Part shown: piece after piece, positions 30,524-39,424 of the stretch
How the letters are laid out: each line of letters starts with the position of its first letter
Numbering within the stretch: position 1 is the stretch's first letter
DNA from: Pseudomonas sp. MWU15-20650
GTDB taxonomy: Bacteria; Pseudomonadota; Gammaproteobacteria; Pseudomonadales; Pseudomonadaceae
NCBI RefSeq assembly: GCF_023242475.1
Contig: NZ_JALJFG010000013.1
Location: forward strand, 58,656-122,655
DNA length: 64,000 nucleotides
Reading direction: 5' to 3'
Translations under genes and position numbers: made by a program
The notes under the pieces: generated by a model
What the model was told of the DNA's origin: nothing
The model's database searches: none
The model's input: the letters and a program-made list of their open reading frames with translations, nothing else

Positions 30524-32482
30524 ATGACCCAAGCATTGTTGGAGCTCAAAGGCATCAGTCGCAGCTTTGTGGCGGGTGAGAAGGCGTTCATGGCCCTCAA
30601 GGAGGTCAACCTGACCATCAACGCCGGGGAAATGGTGGCGATCACGGGGGCCTCTGGGTCGGGCAAGTCGACGCTGATGAATATCCTGGGTTGCCTGGAC
30701 TACGCCACCGACGGTAGCTACACCATCAGCGGCCGCGAAACCCGCGACCTGGGGGACCAGGAACTGGCCGAACTGCGCCGTGATCACTTCGGCTTTATCT
30801 TCCAGCGCTACCATTTGCTACCGCACTTGAGCGCGATGCATAACGTCGAGATGCCGGCGATCTATTCCGGCGTACCGGAAGGGCAGCGCCACAGCCGTGC
30901 CAAGGAGCTGCTGGCACGACTCGGCCTGGCCAGTCACTTGGTCAACCGCCCCAGCCAATTGTCCGGCGGGCAACAGCAACGGGTGAGTATCGCGCGGGCC
31001 TTGATGAATGGCGGCGAGGTGATTCTGGCCGATGAACCGACCGGCGCACTCGACACCGCCAGCGGCAAGGAGGTGATGAATATCCTGTTGGAACTGCACG
31101 CGGCAGGGCACACGGTGATCATCGTGACCCACGATGCCAAGGTCGCCGCACATGCCGAGCGCATTATCGAGATGCGCGACGGTGAGATTGTCAGTGACCG
31201 GCTCAATGAACGCCCCGAGGTCGAAGCGGCCGCATCGGCCACTACCAAGACCCGCGCCAAGCCAGGGCGGCGTCTGGTGGCGAGTTTTGGGTTATTCAAG
31301 GAAGCGTTTGTGATGGCCTGGGTGGCGCTGATTTCCCACCGCATGCGCACGTTGTTGACCATGCTCGGCATCGTGATCGGGATTACCTCGGTGGTGTCGA
31401 TCGTGGCCATCGGTGAAGGCGCCAAGCGCTATGTGCTCAGTGATATCCAGGCGATCGGCAGCAATACCATCGATATCTACCCAGGCACCGACTTTGGCGA
31501 CAGCCATGCCTCAGCTATCGAGACCTTGGTGTTATCCGACGTCACGGCCCTCAGCCAGTTGCATTACATCGACAGCGCCACGCCAAACGCCGGGCGCAAT
31601 ATGTTGCTGCGCTTTGGCAATATCGACGTGGACGCCACGGTCAACGGCGTGAGTGCCAGCTCGTTCCAGGTCCGTGGGATCAAGATCGCCGAAGGCATCA
31701 CCTTCAGCCAGGACGACGACACGCGCCAGGCTCAGGTGGTGGTGATCGACCACAACACCCGCAACCGGCTGTTCGGGCCGAATGTCGAGGCCCTTGGCCA
31801 AATCATCCTGGTGGGAAACCTGCCGTGCACGGTGATTGGCGTGGCGGCGGATAATAAAAACATCTTCAACACCAGCAAGGCCCTGAACGTCTGGGTGCCG
31901 TACGAGACCGCCGCCGGGCGCCTGTTGGGCCAGCGTTACCTGGACAGCATCACGGTGCGGATCAAAGACGGCCAGCCGAGCAAGGTGGTGGAAGATAACG
32001 TGACCAAGCTGATGGAGCAGCGCCACGGCACCAAGGATTTCTTTACCTACAACCTCGACAGCATCATGCAAACGGTACAGAAGACCAGTCAGTCACTGGC
32101 CTTGCTGTTGTCGTTGATCGCGTTGATTTCCTTGGTGGTGGGGGGGATCGGCGTGATGAATATCATGTTGGTGTCGGTGACCGAACGCACACGGGAAATC
32201 GGCATTCGGATGGCCGTGGGCGCGCGTCAGTCGGACATCCGCCAGCAGTTCCTGGTGGAAGCGGTCATGGTATGCCTGATCGGCGGGGTGATTGGCATCT
32301 CGTTATCGTTTGGCATCGGCTTTGTCTTTTCCCTGGTGATCAAGGAATGGCAGATGGTGTTTTCCCTGGAGTCGATTGTCACTGCATTCGTGTGTTCGAG
32401 CCTGATTGGTATCATCTTCGGGTTTGTACCGGCACGGAATGCGGCGCGGCTGGACCCGATCGAAGCCCTCGCAAGGGACTGA
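30524..32482 (+). CDS. macB: MacB-type ABC transporter, ATPase fused to permease
   Basis: The protein has 652 residues, the standard MacB length. The N-terminal ATPase shows Walker [10 protein letters not shown] (residues 42-50), signature LSGGQQQR (about 146) and Walker B with D-loop [10 protein letters not shown] (about 170). A linker leads to the first membrane helix (about 265-290), a large periplasmic domain, and three C-terminal helices with the FtsX-like core ([25 protein letters not shown] region near 540). The ATG follows the macA stop by two bases, so the two are an operon. The likely cargo is the lipopeptide made by the upstream synthetases; this is context, not direct evidence. 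Confidence 0.93.
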   Translation: MTQALLELKGISRSFVAGEKAFMALKEVNLTINAGEMVAITGASGSGKSTLMNILGCLDYATDGSYTISGRETRDLGDQELAELRRDHFGFIFQRYHLLPHLSAMHNVEMPAIYSGVPEGQRHSRAKELLARLGLASHLVNRPSQLSGGQQQRVSIARALMNGGEVILADEPTGALDTASGKEVMNILLELHAAGHTVIIVTHDAKVAAHAERIIEMRDGEIVSDRLNERPEVEAAASATTKTRAKPGRRLVASFGLFKEAFVMAWVALISHRMRTLLTMLGIVIGITSVVSIVAIGEGAKRYVLSDIQAIGSNTIDIYPGTDFGDSHASAIETLVLSDVTALSQLHYIDSATPNAGRNMLLRFGNIDVDATVNGVSASSFQVRGIKIAEGITFSQDDDTRQAQVVVIDHNTRNRLFGPNVEALGQIILVGNLPCTVIGVAADNKNIFNTSKALNVWVPYETAAGRLLGQRYLDSITVRIKDGQPSKVVEDNVTKLMEQRHGTKDFFTYNLDSIMQTVQKTSQSLALLLSLIALISLVVGGIGVMNIMLVSVTERTREIGIRMAVGARQSDIRQQFLVEAVMVCLIGGVIGISLSFGIGFVFSLVIKEWQMVFSLESIVTAFVCSSLIGIIFGFVPARNAARLDPIEALARD

Positions 32483-32490
32483 CAGCCTGA

Positions 32491-32529
32491 AAAAAAGCCC
32501 GCCACCGGTAACGGTTGGCGGGCTTTTTT
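32491..32529. terminator. Bidirectional intrinsic terminator
   Basis: AAAAAAGCCCGCCA and TGGCGGGCTTTTTT arms enclose a short loop. There is an A-run on one side and a T-run on the other. It lies between the convergent ends of macB (+) and the diaminobutyrate aminotransferase (-) and can end transcription in both directions. Confidence 0.93.
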
Positions 32530-32550
32530 CGTTGCCGGTGGTCAGGTTGA

Positions 32551-33888
32551 CTAGCCGACCACCTGCAAACGGTGCGCGGTGGCGTTGTTGATCGCGTCCT
32601 CAAAACGGTCGAGCACGCTGCCTACCTGGGCTTCGGTGATGGTCAGGGCCGGTAGGAAACGCAGGACCGAACCGTGGCGCCCACCGGTTTCGATGATCAG
32701 CCCATTGTCGAAGCAATTGAGCTTGATCGCCCGTGCCAGCGTGCCGTCACCGAGGCCCGCACGGTTGTGCACGCGCGGCTTGGTGACTTCGACGCCAATC
32801 ATCAGGCCACGGCCACGTACATCGGCGATCGGGTCATGCCGCTGGGCAATTTCCTGCAGGCCGGCGAGCAGTTGTGCCCCGCGTGCAGCCGCGTGTTCAA
32901 CCAGGCCGGCCTGGCGGATATGACGCATGGTCGCGCGCCCGGCGACCATCGCGATCTGATTACCGCGGAACGTACCGGCATGCATGCCCGGGCCCCAGGT
33001 GTCGAGGTGTTCGGCGTAGACAATCACCGACAGCGGGTAGCCGCCGCCGATGGCTTTGGACAGGACCAGGATGTCGGGGACGATACCGGCATGCTCGATG
33101 GCAAAGGTGCTGCCGGTACGACCCAGGCCCGTCTGTACTTCGTCGATGATCAGCACGATGCCCAGTTCTTGGGTGATCTGACGCAATCCGCGCAGCCACT
33201 CGGCCGAGGCCGGAATGCAACCGCCTTCACCCTGTATCACTTCGACGAGCACAGCGGCGGGGCGGGTGACGCCGCCTTCCGGGTCCGAGAGCACGGTGCG
33301 GATGTACTCGATCGACAGTTGGTCCGTCTGCTCACCGTCGGTGCCGAACGGGCAGCGGAAGCGGTAAGGGTAGGGCAGGAAGTGAGTGCCTTGCGCAGTG
33401 ACACTGGGGATGCCTTTGGGGTTGAGATTGCCCATGGCCGACAGGGCACCGGCGGTCATGCCGTGGTAGCCGCCGTGAAAGGCCATCAGCGCCGAACGTT
33501 TGGTGTAATGACGCGCCAGCTTGATGGCGGCTTCCACCGCGTCCGAGCCGCTGGGGCCACAGAACAGAATCTTGCTGGAGGCACGCATGGCGGCCGGCAG
33601 TTGAGCAAACAGCTCCTGCACAAACGCATGCTTGGCGGGTGTGGCGAGGTCCAGGGCTTGTTGCAGTTGGTCGGTGCTCAGGAAGTCCAGTACGGCTTCC
33701 TTGACGGCAGGCGGGTTGTGGCCCAGGGCCAGGGTACCGGCGTTAGCCAGGCAGTCGAGGTATTCCTTGCCTTGCGCATCCTTGATCCACACGCCATTTC
33801 CGCTGACAAACAGGCGCTGGAAAGTGGCGGCATAGGTGCGTGCATTCGATTCAACTTTCTTCAGATAACTGAGCTCTTCCATAATCAT
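32551..33888 (-). CDS. dat: Diaminobutyrate--2-oxoglutarate aminotransferase
   Basis: The protein has 445 residues and is a class III (omega) PLP aminotransferase. Visible features are GPSGSDAVEAAIK (about 111-123), IIDEVQTGLGR with the PLP-contacting Asp249, and the PLP lysine K278 in VLSKAIGGGYP. The sequence resembles the EctB/Dat group, which makes L-2,4-diaminobutyrate from aspartate 4-semialdehyde with glutamate as amino donor. No ectA, ectC or siderophore genes lie beside it. It is convergent with the efflux genes of a synthetase that has a Dab-specific module, so its job is most likely to supply Dab for the lipopeptide, as dat does in syringomycin clusters. The ribosome-binding site is weak, and Met3 (33882) is an alternative start. 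Confidence 0.9.
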   Translation of the reverse strand: MIMEELSYLKKVESNARTYAATFQRLFVSGNGVWIKDAQGKEYLDCLANAGTLALGHNPPAVKEAVLDFLSTDQLQQALDLATPAKHAFVQELFAQLPAAMRASSKILFCGPSGSDAVEAAIKLARHYTKRSALMAFHGGYHGMTAGALSAMGNLNPKGIPSVTAQGTHFLPYPYRFRCPFGTDGEQTDQLSIEYIRTVLSDPEGGVTRPAAVLVEVIQGEGGCIPASAEWLRGLRQITQELGIVLIIDEVQTGLGRTGSTFAIEHAGIVPDILVLSKAIGGGYPLSVIVYAEHLDTWGPGMHAGTFRGNQIAMVAGRATMRHIRQAGLVEHAAARGAQLLAGLQEIAQRHDPIADVRGRGLMIGVEVTKPRVHNRAGLGDGTLARAIKLNCFDNGLIIETGGRHGSVLRFLPALTITEAQVGSVLDRFEDAINNATAHRLQVVG

Positions 33889-34315
33889 GCACTCATCGGC
33901 TGCGTCAATGTGCAGCGCTGGATAGTTGATGAAACAAGAGACGGCATAGGGTGAATAACGACAGTTTTTTCAAGACGGCAAACGGCGGCGCGGTTACAGG
34001 ACCGTCGTGCGGTCGCTATTGAAAAATAAAGTCAGCCGAAAGTTAGCTGGACAGCCAATGAATTGCGCACTGTCGAGGTCATTGATGGCCAAGTTTAGTG
34101 TGAAGCAAGCAAGCAGTGATCGCTATCGATTCAGGCGCGGTATGCCCCTGAAATCCATGTCATGGACATGGTATTGGCGGCAGCAATTTGCGAGAACGGT
34201 TTAAACCTGGAAGTGATGCATGCCACGACGGGCAGACGGGCGAAGACTTATGCCGCTACCGGCTTCATTCAATGAATAAAAAGACGTCACTGCCCGGGCG
34301 AATAAGGGACGCCCT
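33889..34315. other. 427-base intergenic region upstream of dat
   Basis: No convincing gene is seen. It must hold the dat promoter. One clear element is a perfect 17-base dyad at 34155-34171, listed separately. A GC-rich inverted repeat near 34297-34315 (GGGCG...CGCCC read on the minus strand) may end luxR transcription, but it lacks a clean T-run. Confidence 0.6.
34155..34171. promoter_or_regulatory. Perfect dyad CCATGTC-ATG-GACATGG
   Basis: These are two 7-base arms with a 3-base centre. The dyad is about 270 bases upstream of dat and about 145 bases beyond the luxR stop. The arms contain TGTC/GACA, as in the published syr-syp box (TGTC...GACA), but the spacing is much shorter, so it is not that box. 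It may be an operator for the adjacent LuxR-type regulator; this is inference. Confidence 0.4.
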
Positions 34316-35152
34316 TTACCAACTGGCTACCGACGTGGAACCCGGATTGGCATGCATCCAACGGATCAGCGAATGCCGCCCACGAATGCCCATCTTGATA
34401 ACAGCACGTTTGAGGTAACTTTCCACGGTGTTGACTTTTAGCGCCAACGTCTCCGCCAGTTCAGGGGCGGTGCGCCCCGCCAAAAGACCGATGCAGATTT
34501 CCTTTTCGCGCTTGGACAGTTTCAGGCCCGACAGCGCCAGGCGCTTCTCAAAACGGTAGCGCAGGGACTCGATGTCCCCGTTTTCGGGGACAAGCTGTTC
34601 AGCATTGCAATTTTTGTCGAACACCGCTTGTGGATTTATCGCGTTAATGTGTTTCTCTACCAACGGCAGCAGCAGCGACGAGAAGTCCTTGAGGATTATT
34701 TGTTCTTGCGTTGAGAAGTTATCGGCTTGCGTGCGATACAACGAAATGATGTAAAAGTATTCATTTTTACATGATTTAAGATGTAACTGGGAGCTGAAGG
34801 GAATGGGCGCCAAGTCCGGCGTTTCCCCGCTGTTCACCGACGATGAACCGTCGGCCATGGGGTGAGCAAGGGCGCGCTCACTCATCCGCGGACCGCTCAG
34901 CAATAGCGGTGTTGTTTGTTGATCGGCCCCCATTAACGAGGACATGCATTCAGGGCTCAGCATTTCGTCGCCGATCGTATGGGGGGCTGCGTGTGACCCG
35001 CCGGTGCCCGTTACGTGTATTTGCGCAATGTGCGTGGCATCCACGGGCAACTTGGTGAGTACCAGGTCGTGCAAAAGCCGTGGAAAGTTTCGGCTGCCGG
35101 TACTGGCGATGACTTTACCGATAAGAGGGAACAGGGTTTGTGAGTTCATCAT
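34316..35152 (-). CDS. LuxR-type transcriptional regulator of the lipopeptide cluster
   Basis: The protein has 278 residues. The C-terminal 65 residues form a LuxR (GerE) helix-turn-helix: LSKREKEICIGLLAGRTAPE, then LALKVNTVESYLKRAVIKMG. The N-terminal part is not a recognisable AHL-binding domain; the W/Y/D/P set of TraR-type sensors is absent. Regulators of this kind (SalA/SyrF-like) flank almost all Pseudomonas cyclic-lipopeptide clusters and activate the synthetase genes. The position next to dat and the synthetases supports that role here. The ATG is repeated (MM); the second is three bases later. Confidence 0.85.
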   Translation of the reverse strand: MMNSQTLFPLIGKVIASTGSRNFPRLLHDLVLTKLPVDATHIAQIHVTGTGGSHAAPHTIGDEMLSPECMSSLMGADQQTTPLLLSGPRMSERALAHPMADGSSSVNSGETPDLAPIPFSSQLHLKSCKNEYFYIISLYRTQADNFSTQEQIILKDFSSLLLPLVEKHINAINPQAVFDKNCNAEQLVPENGDIESLRYRFEKRLALSGLKLSKREKEICIGLLAGRTAPELAETLALKVNTVESYLKRAVIKMGIRGRHSLIRWMHANPGSTSVASW

Positions 35153-35376
35153 TTCATTTCACCGTCATGTGTCAGGTTGAGAATTGTCGCAGCGGTTGGA
35201 TGAGAGTGATTGACGCAAGTCACAGCAGTAGAAACGGTTAAAGACCAAGCGTTACGGAGGGAGAGGGCAAGAAAACCCAAGGTGTTATTGCATGTTTTAA
35301 AAGGGTGCCCTAGCATGATCACGAGTGATGTCATAATGATATTGCCGGGCCGTTTATCGTGTTCTTTGCGCATGTT

Positions 35377-35982
35377 TCATCCCTGTATGAGCCGTTGCGC
35401 GCCTAAGCATCCTGAGAGCAGGCCGATGCCCAGCAGAAACATACTGGGGGCCTTGACCATGATTTTCTGGACGGCCGCGAAGGGCAGCAATTGGCGCGAA
35501 ATGGCGCCATAGATGAGCAAAATAGAGACGTCGATCACACCCCAGATCAGTGCGAGCAGCAGTCCCTGTTTAATGAAGTCGCCATCGGGTTCAATAAACC
35601 CAGGCAGGAAGGCAAGGAAGAACAGTATGTCTTTGGGGTTGGACAGGCCGACTTTCAGGGCGCGCCAGAACAAATGACGACGGCTCTTTTGCTCAGGGGC
35701 GACGTCGCTGGCGCCGGCCCGCAGGCTGGAAACCCCAAGCCAGGCCAAGTACAGCCCGCCGACCAATTGGCCCCAGCTCAGCAGCACAGGGCTGACGTCC
35801 ATGGCGGTGTAGATGAGTGTCAGGGTGATCAGCAGCAAAAGTTGGGCGGACAGCACACCGCCCGTGATTGTGGCGGTGGGCCAGGCTTGCCTGGCGTCGG
35901 AAATGACCAGCGCCACCACCGGACCAGGAGAGGCGATCAGGAAAAACACGGCGACGGCAAAGGCTAGGTGCAGCATGTTCAC
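35377..35982 (-). CDS. LysE/RhtB-family amino-acid exporter
   Basis: The protein has about 200 residues with the LysE-family layout. It opens with a hydrophobic helix carrying the family signature ASPGPVVALV, and five further hydrophobic segments follow (for example LLLLITLTLIYTAMDV, LLLALIWGVIDVSILL). It has the family SNPK motif (GLSNPKDILFFLAFLPGF). The first possible codon is GTG at 35982, overlapping the upstream stop as GTGA; ATG at 35976 is the alternative. Family members export amino acids, homoserine lactone or derivatives. Tight coupling to the oxygenase gene upstream suggests that it exports that enzyme's hydroxylated product. Confidence 0.88.
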   Translation of the reverse strand: MNMLHLAFAVAVFFLIASPGPVVALVISDARQAWPTATITGGVLSAQLLLLITLTLIYTAMDVSPVLLSWGQLVGGLYLAWLGVSSLRAGASDVAPEQKSRRHLFWRALKVGLSNPKDILFFLAFLPGFIEPDGDFIKQGLLLALIWGVIDVSILLIYGAISRQLLPFAAVQKIMVKAPSMFLLGIGLLSGCLGAQRLIQG

Positions 35983-36869
35983 AGGGTGGTCACCAGGTCC
36001 AGTACACGTTGGTTTTTACCCAGGCGTTGCGCGTAGTAGCGATAGCCGGCCACCGCGAAGGTGCGTTGGATCCAGCGATCGTTGCCATCCAGGCGGGCTG
36101 AGAACGCGCTGCGGGCGTGGGCAGTCTTGCGGTTGTCGATGATCAACAGGTCGCCGGCACTGAGGTGGACCGGGTGGGCGACTTCCCAGGCGGCCTTGCG
36201 CAAGCTCTCGAGCTTGAGTTGCGCGTGCTTGCTGCTCGCGACCATGAACTGAGGGTCGAAACGAAAAAAGGGCGACTCAGGGTCGCCGTATAAAACCGTT
36301 TGTTTCTGATTTATATCGATACGGCAGTTCTTTTCTGTCGTGCAGTAGTCCGATAGGAAGTTGTAGTTTTCTCTATGGAAATAATCAAGGTCTTGGGCGG
36401 TGATGATATCGCGGATGCTATCGATGGAACTAATGAAGGTCGCGGCGTCGGCACCGGGTGCCTGGCGCAGGCAAAACAACACCAGATAGTCGGGCGAGAC
36501 CGCGTGAAATGCATTTTCGGTATGCAGTTCCAATTCGCAATCGTAGCTGTCCGAGTTGGCACTGGTAGAGTGTTTTTCATGAGGGAAAAAGTTATTGATT
36601 ATATCGCCATTGGATTCTTGGATATAACCAATCGGATCGCCCAGCATGGCCGTGGCTTTTAGGATGACTTGCTCACTGATAGTGCAGTCTTTATGCAGGT
36701 TGGCGCGATCAAGTGGTGTTGGCGGTATCGTGCCGATGGGCAGGTTTTTTAAATGCAGAAAGCCTTTTTTATTACCAAACAACCGAAAGGTTAATATCTC
36801 CGATTCAGTGGCTTGGTCGAGCCGTGCTTGTTGGATGCTGGCGGACAGGAATTGATTGAATTCGTGCAT
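35979..36869 (-). CDS. Fe(II)/2-oxoglutarate oxygenase, clavaminate synthase-like amino-acid hydroxylase
   Basis: The protein has 296 residues. The iron-binding triad is visible as H116 and E118 in ELHTENAFH and H251 in TAHARSAF; R269 in IQRTFAV is placed to bind 2-oxoglutarate. The HTExAFH motif followed by SPDYLVLFCLR is characteristic of the VioC/AsnO/lysine-dioxygenase branch of the TauD/TfdA family, which uses Glu in place of Asp in the facial triad and hydroxylates free arginine, asparagine or lysine. The substrate cannot be told from sequence alone. It forms a two-gene operon with the LysE-type exporter and diverges from a LysR regulator. It might modify a lipopeptide precursor, but no hydroxylated residue is required by the predicted peptide. 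Confidence 0.82.
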   Translation of the reverse strand: MHEFNQFLSASIQQARLDQATESEILTFRLFGNKKGFLHLKNLPIGTIPPTPLDRANLHKDCTISEQVILKATAMLGDPIGYIQESNGDIINNFFPHEKHSTSANSDSYDCELELHTENAFHAVSPDYLVLFCLRQAPGADAATFISSIDSIRDIITAQDLDYFHRENYNFLSDYCTTEKNCRIDINQKQTVLYGDPESPFFRFDPQFMVASSKHAQLKLESLRKAAWEVAHPVHLSAGDLLIIDNRKTAHARSAFSARLDGNDRWIQRTFAVAGYRYYAQRLGKNQRVLDLVTTL

Positions 36870-36982
36870 GGTGAGTTATCTGCTGTGTTTTTAATGACAT
36901 TGAGGCCGCACAGGGTGGGTGCATGCCATAGGCAAAGAAAAAGCTTTAGTCAGGTGCGCTCGTTTTTTTTATAAGTGGGTCG

Positions 36983-37001
36983 CTTAATGCGAATCATTAT
37001 T
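36983..37001. promoter_or_regulatory. Fur-box-like site
   Basis: The 15-base core AATGCGAATCATTAT differs from the Fur consensus core AATGATAATCATTAT at two positions; over the full 19-mer 14 bases match. It lies between the divergent oxygenase/exporter operon and the LysR gene, 47 bases before the LysR start and 114 bases before the oxygenase start. It may make one or both iron-responsive. Confidence 0.55.
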
Positions 37002-37047
37002 TGCCACGCACCCTGTATTTCAAAACAGAAAAAAAGGACGGGTAAGG

Positions 37048-37998
37048 ATGAGTAGGAGTCATGATGCTGTTGATCACATGGTGCGCCGACTGCCGCCGCT
37101 CTACGCATTGCGGGCCTTCGAATTGGCCGCGCGTTTCACTTCTTTCACTCAGGCTGCCGATAACCTTTTCATCACCCAGAGTGCCGTGAGCCGGCATGTG
37201 AAGACCCTGGAGGAGCATTTGGGCTGCGCGTTATTCGAGCGCAAAGGCCCGAAAATTTCCCTCACCCAGGCCGGTCGATTATTGGCCCAGGAACTGAGAA
37301 TCGGCTTTCGCCTGATCGAGCACGCCTGCACCACCGTCAGCCGCAAGGAGAAATCCTTGCGGGTCAAGGCGCCGTCAACTTTGACAATGCGCTGGTTGCT
37401 GCATGTGCTTGACGAGTTCAATACCGTGGACGCGACAGAGCAGGCGCAATTGTCCAGTGAGTGGATGGATGTCGATTACGTCAACTTCGATGTCGAGCCA
37501 TTCGACTGTGCGGTGTTGTTGGGCAATGGGGATTTTTCCAGTGAGCTTGGGTTTATCAAGTTGTTTGACGAATGGCTGATACCGGTCTGCTCGCCGGGGT
37601 TGCTGGAGCAGCGCAACCTGAGCGGTGAGGATGTGTTTACCGCCGAGTTGATCCACCCGTCCCGGGACCGCCGCGATTGGCAGCATTGGCTGGAGCGCGT
37701 GGGCTTGATGTCTGCGGTTTCCTGGCATACAGGCAAGATTTTCGACACGCTGGAGTTGGGTATTTCCGCGGCCATTCAGGGCCGCGGCGTATCGATTGGC
37801 GACTTGGCCCTGGTGGGTGACGAGTTGGCCAAGGGTTCTCTGGTATTGCCTTACAACAAGGCCGTCAGCACGGGCGACAGCTATTACCTGGTCTGGCCCG
37901 CACGCAGCAATAGCAACCCGACATTAGAGCGCTTCAAGCGTCATTTGCTGGAGACGGTGCCGGTGATTGACGAGCGCGGCTTGGAGTTTCTGAGTTGA
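37048..37998 (+). CDS. LysR-family regulator (GcvA-like)
   Basis: The protein has 316 residues. The N-terminal winged helix is clear: LPPLYALRAFELAARFTSFT, then QAADNLFITQSAVSRHVKTL. An effector-binding domain of the GcvA subgroup follows, with a typical DCAVLLGNGDF segment and a late SYYLVWP strand. The start is supported by GGTAAGG just upstream. It is divergent from the 2-oxoglutarate oxygenase/LysE operon, so the simplest reading is that it controls that operon, perhaps sensing the amino acid exported. Confidence 0.88.
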   Translation: MSRSHDAVDHMVRRLPPLYALRAFELAARFTSFTQAADNLFITQSAVSRHVKTLEEHLGCALFERKGPKISLTQAGRLLAQELRIGFRLIEHACTTVSRKEKSLRVKAPSTLTMRWLLHVLDEFNTVDATEQAQLSSEWMDVDYVNFDVEPFDCAVLLGNGDFSSELGFIKLFDEWLIPVCSPGLLEQRNLSGEDVFTAELIHPSRDRRDWQHWLERVGLMSAVSWHTGKIFDTLELGISAAIQGRGVSIGDLALVGDELAKGSLVLPYNKAVSTGDSYYLVWPARSNSNPTLERFKRHLLETVPVIDERGLEFLS

Positions 37999-38110
37999 GC
38001 GGGGCACCTGTGAATACCGCAAGAGAGTAGGGGGTTGAGGGCTTCCAGGATCATTGGCCAACCTCGTGCGCCAGTCAGATTGTCGATCTGCTGCTACATC
38101 AGTGGGCTCG

Positions 38111-39319
38111 TTAAACCTCGCTGTGTGTACGCGTTTGATTTTGCTGGGGGACGCGCCTCCAAAGCTGCGTGAGCGCCAAACAAGCAAGGCTTGCGATCAT
38201 GAGCGCCAGTGAGCTTATTCCAATGCTCAGCCCGCAAAAGTCGATCAAGTAACCGGTTAACACCGGGATCGCCCCTGCGGGCACATACCCGCCCATGTTG
38301 AACACTGCGTTGGCTTCGGCTCTGCGCTGCGCAGGCACGTGCTCAGCAATAAGGGTCAGCCCAGCTAACTGGCCCAAGCCTTGACCGGCGCCTGCCAACA
38401 GAGCAGAGACGATCAGCCATGGAGCGGAGCCGGTTTGCAGCGAGATCCACACGAAAATCATAGATAAGACAGTACCGAGCCCGCTAAGCGAAAATACGGT
38501 ACGGCTGTTGTATCGCTTCGCCGCAAACTGCACGCCCACGGCGACGAAGAACATTGAGAAGGCCATACACCCCGTGACAAGGGGACTATTTACGCCTAGA
38601 AAAGTCGCTATGAGCTTGGGGCCGAGCGACAGGATGAATGATGTCGACGTTATTCCAGGGCCGAAGAACGCTATCCCCAATAGCACGATGCCGAGGTTTT
38701 CCTTCGCGACGGTGGGCAAGCGTGGTTTAAACGTACCAACCCCAAGCTTCTGGTTCTTTTGATTGAGTAACGCGAAGAGCGCCACGCACAAAATCGCGAT
38801 TTCCACTCGGAAGACTGTGTGGATCGGGTTCGGAAGATACTGCGCGACGCCCCCTGCCAATAACGGCCCGGTGCCTGCTCCGGCCACCATTGCGACAGAC
38901 GCCATTAGCGAAGCAATATGCTTGCGATGGGGCTGAGCATGCTCGACGACATTCGCCATACCCCCAGAGACAACGAGGCCCACCGAAACGCCGGTGAGGA
39001 AGCGTGCGAGCATCAAGACGCCGACGCTGTGCGCTTGGTCGAACAGGATCGCGGCAATGATAGCCAGCCCCACGCAGGGTAGAAGCAAGGCTTTGCGCCC
39101 ATAGTGGTCGGACAGCTGCCCAGCGACGGTGAGCGTTAGAAGAAGACCGATGATATAGCAGGCAAAAATGACGGTTAGCACCCCCGATGCGAAGCCGAGG
39201 GACTGCTGCCAAAAGCTGTAGAGTGGCGTAGCGGCATTTGAAAGTATAAAAATCGCGGTCACGATCCACGCTGTACGGTACACAGCCATCGCGCTTTTTA
39301 TGGGATGGGAATTGCTCAT
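38111..39319 (-). CDS. Major facilitator superfamily transporter
   Basis: About 402 residues from the chosen ATG at 39319 (MSNSHPIKSA). Some twelve hydrophobic segments are visible, with the MFS loop 2-3 signature GQLSDHYGRKALLLP and a second-half loop AAKRYNSRTVF. The substrate is unknown; the overall look is of a drug/H+ antiporter or small-molecule exporter. A longer reading to 39352 is open but adds a charged leader without a better ribosome-binding site. It lies 105 bases downstream of a LysR gene on the same strand, which probably regulates it. Confidence 0.85.
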   Translation of the reverse strand: MSNSHPIKSAMAVYRTAWIVTAIFILSNAATPLYSFWQQSLGFASGVLTVIFACYIIGLLLTLTVAGQLSDHYGRKALLLPCVGLAIIAAILFDQAHSVGVLMLARFLTGVSVGLVVSGGMANVVEHAQPHRKHIASLMASVAMVAGAGTGPLLAGGVAQYLPNPIHTVFRVEIAILCVALFALLNQKNQKLGVGTFKPRLPTVAKENLGIVLLGIAFFGPGITSTSFILSLGPKLIATFLGVNSPLVTGCMAFSMFFVAVGVQFAAKRYNSRTVFSLSGLGTVLSMIFVWISLQTGSAPWLIVSALLAGAGQGLGQLAGLTLIAEHVPAQRRAEANAVFNMGGYVPAGAIPVLTGYLIDFCGLSIGISSLALMIASLACLALTQLWRRVPQQNQTRTHSEV

Positions 39320-39424
39320 TGGTGAAGGGCCTCTCAGTGGGCAGGAATTCAATTCGCAGCCCAGAGTAGAGAAAGGTTTCGTGATGCCCCATTCATCAAA
39401 GTCACAAACCGGATGTGAAAAAAT

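Noticed and set aside
32674..33954. Plus-strand open frame of 426 codons
   Set aside because: It lies entirely opposite the diaminobutyrate aminotransferase, whose motifs are complete; the plus-strand product matches nothing.
34188..34418. Small plus-strand open frame upstream of and into the luxR 3' end
   Set aside because: No start signal; it runs antisense into the regulator's helix-turn-helix region.
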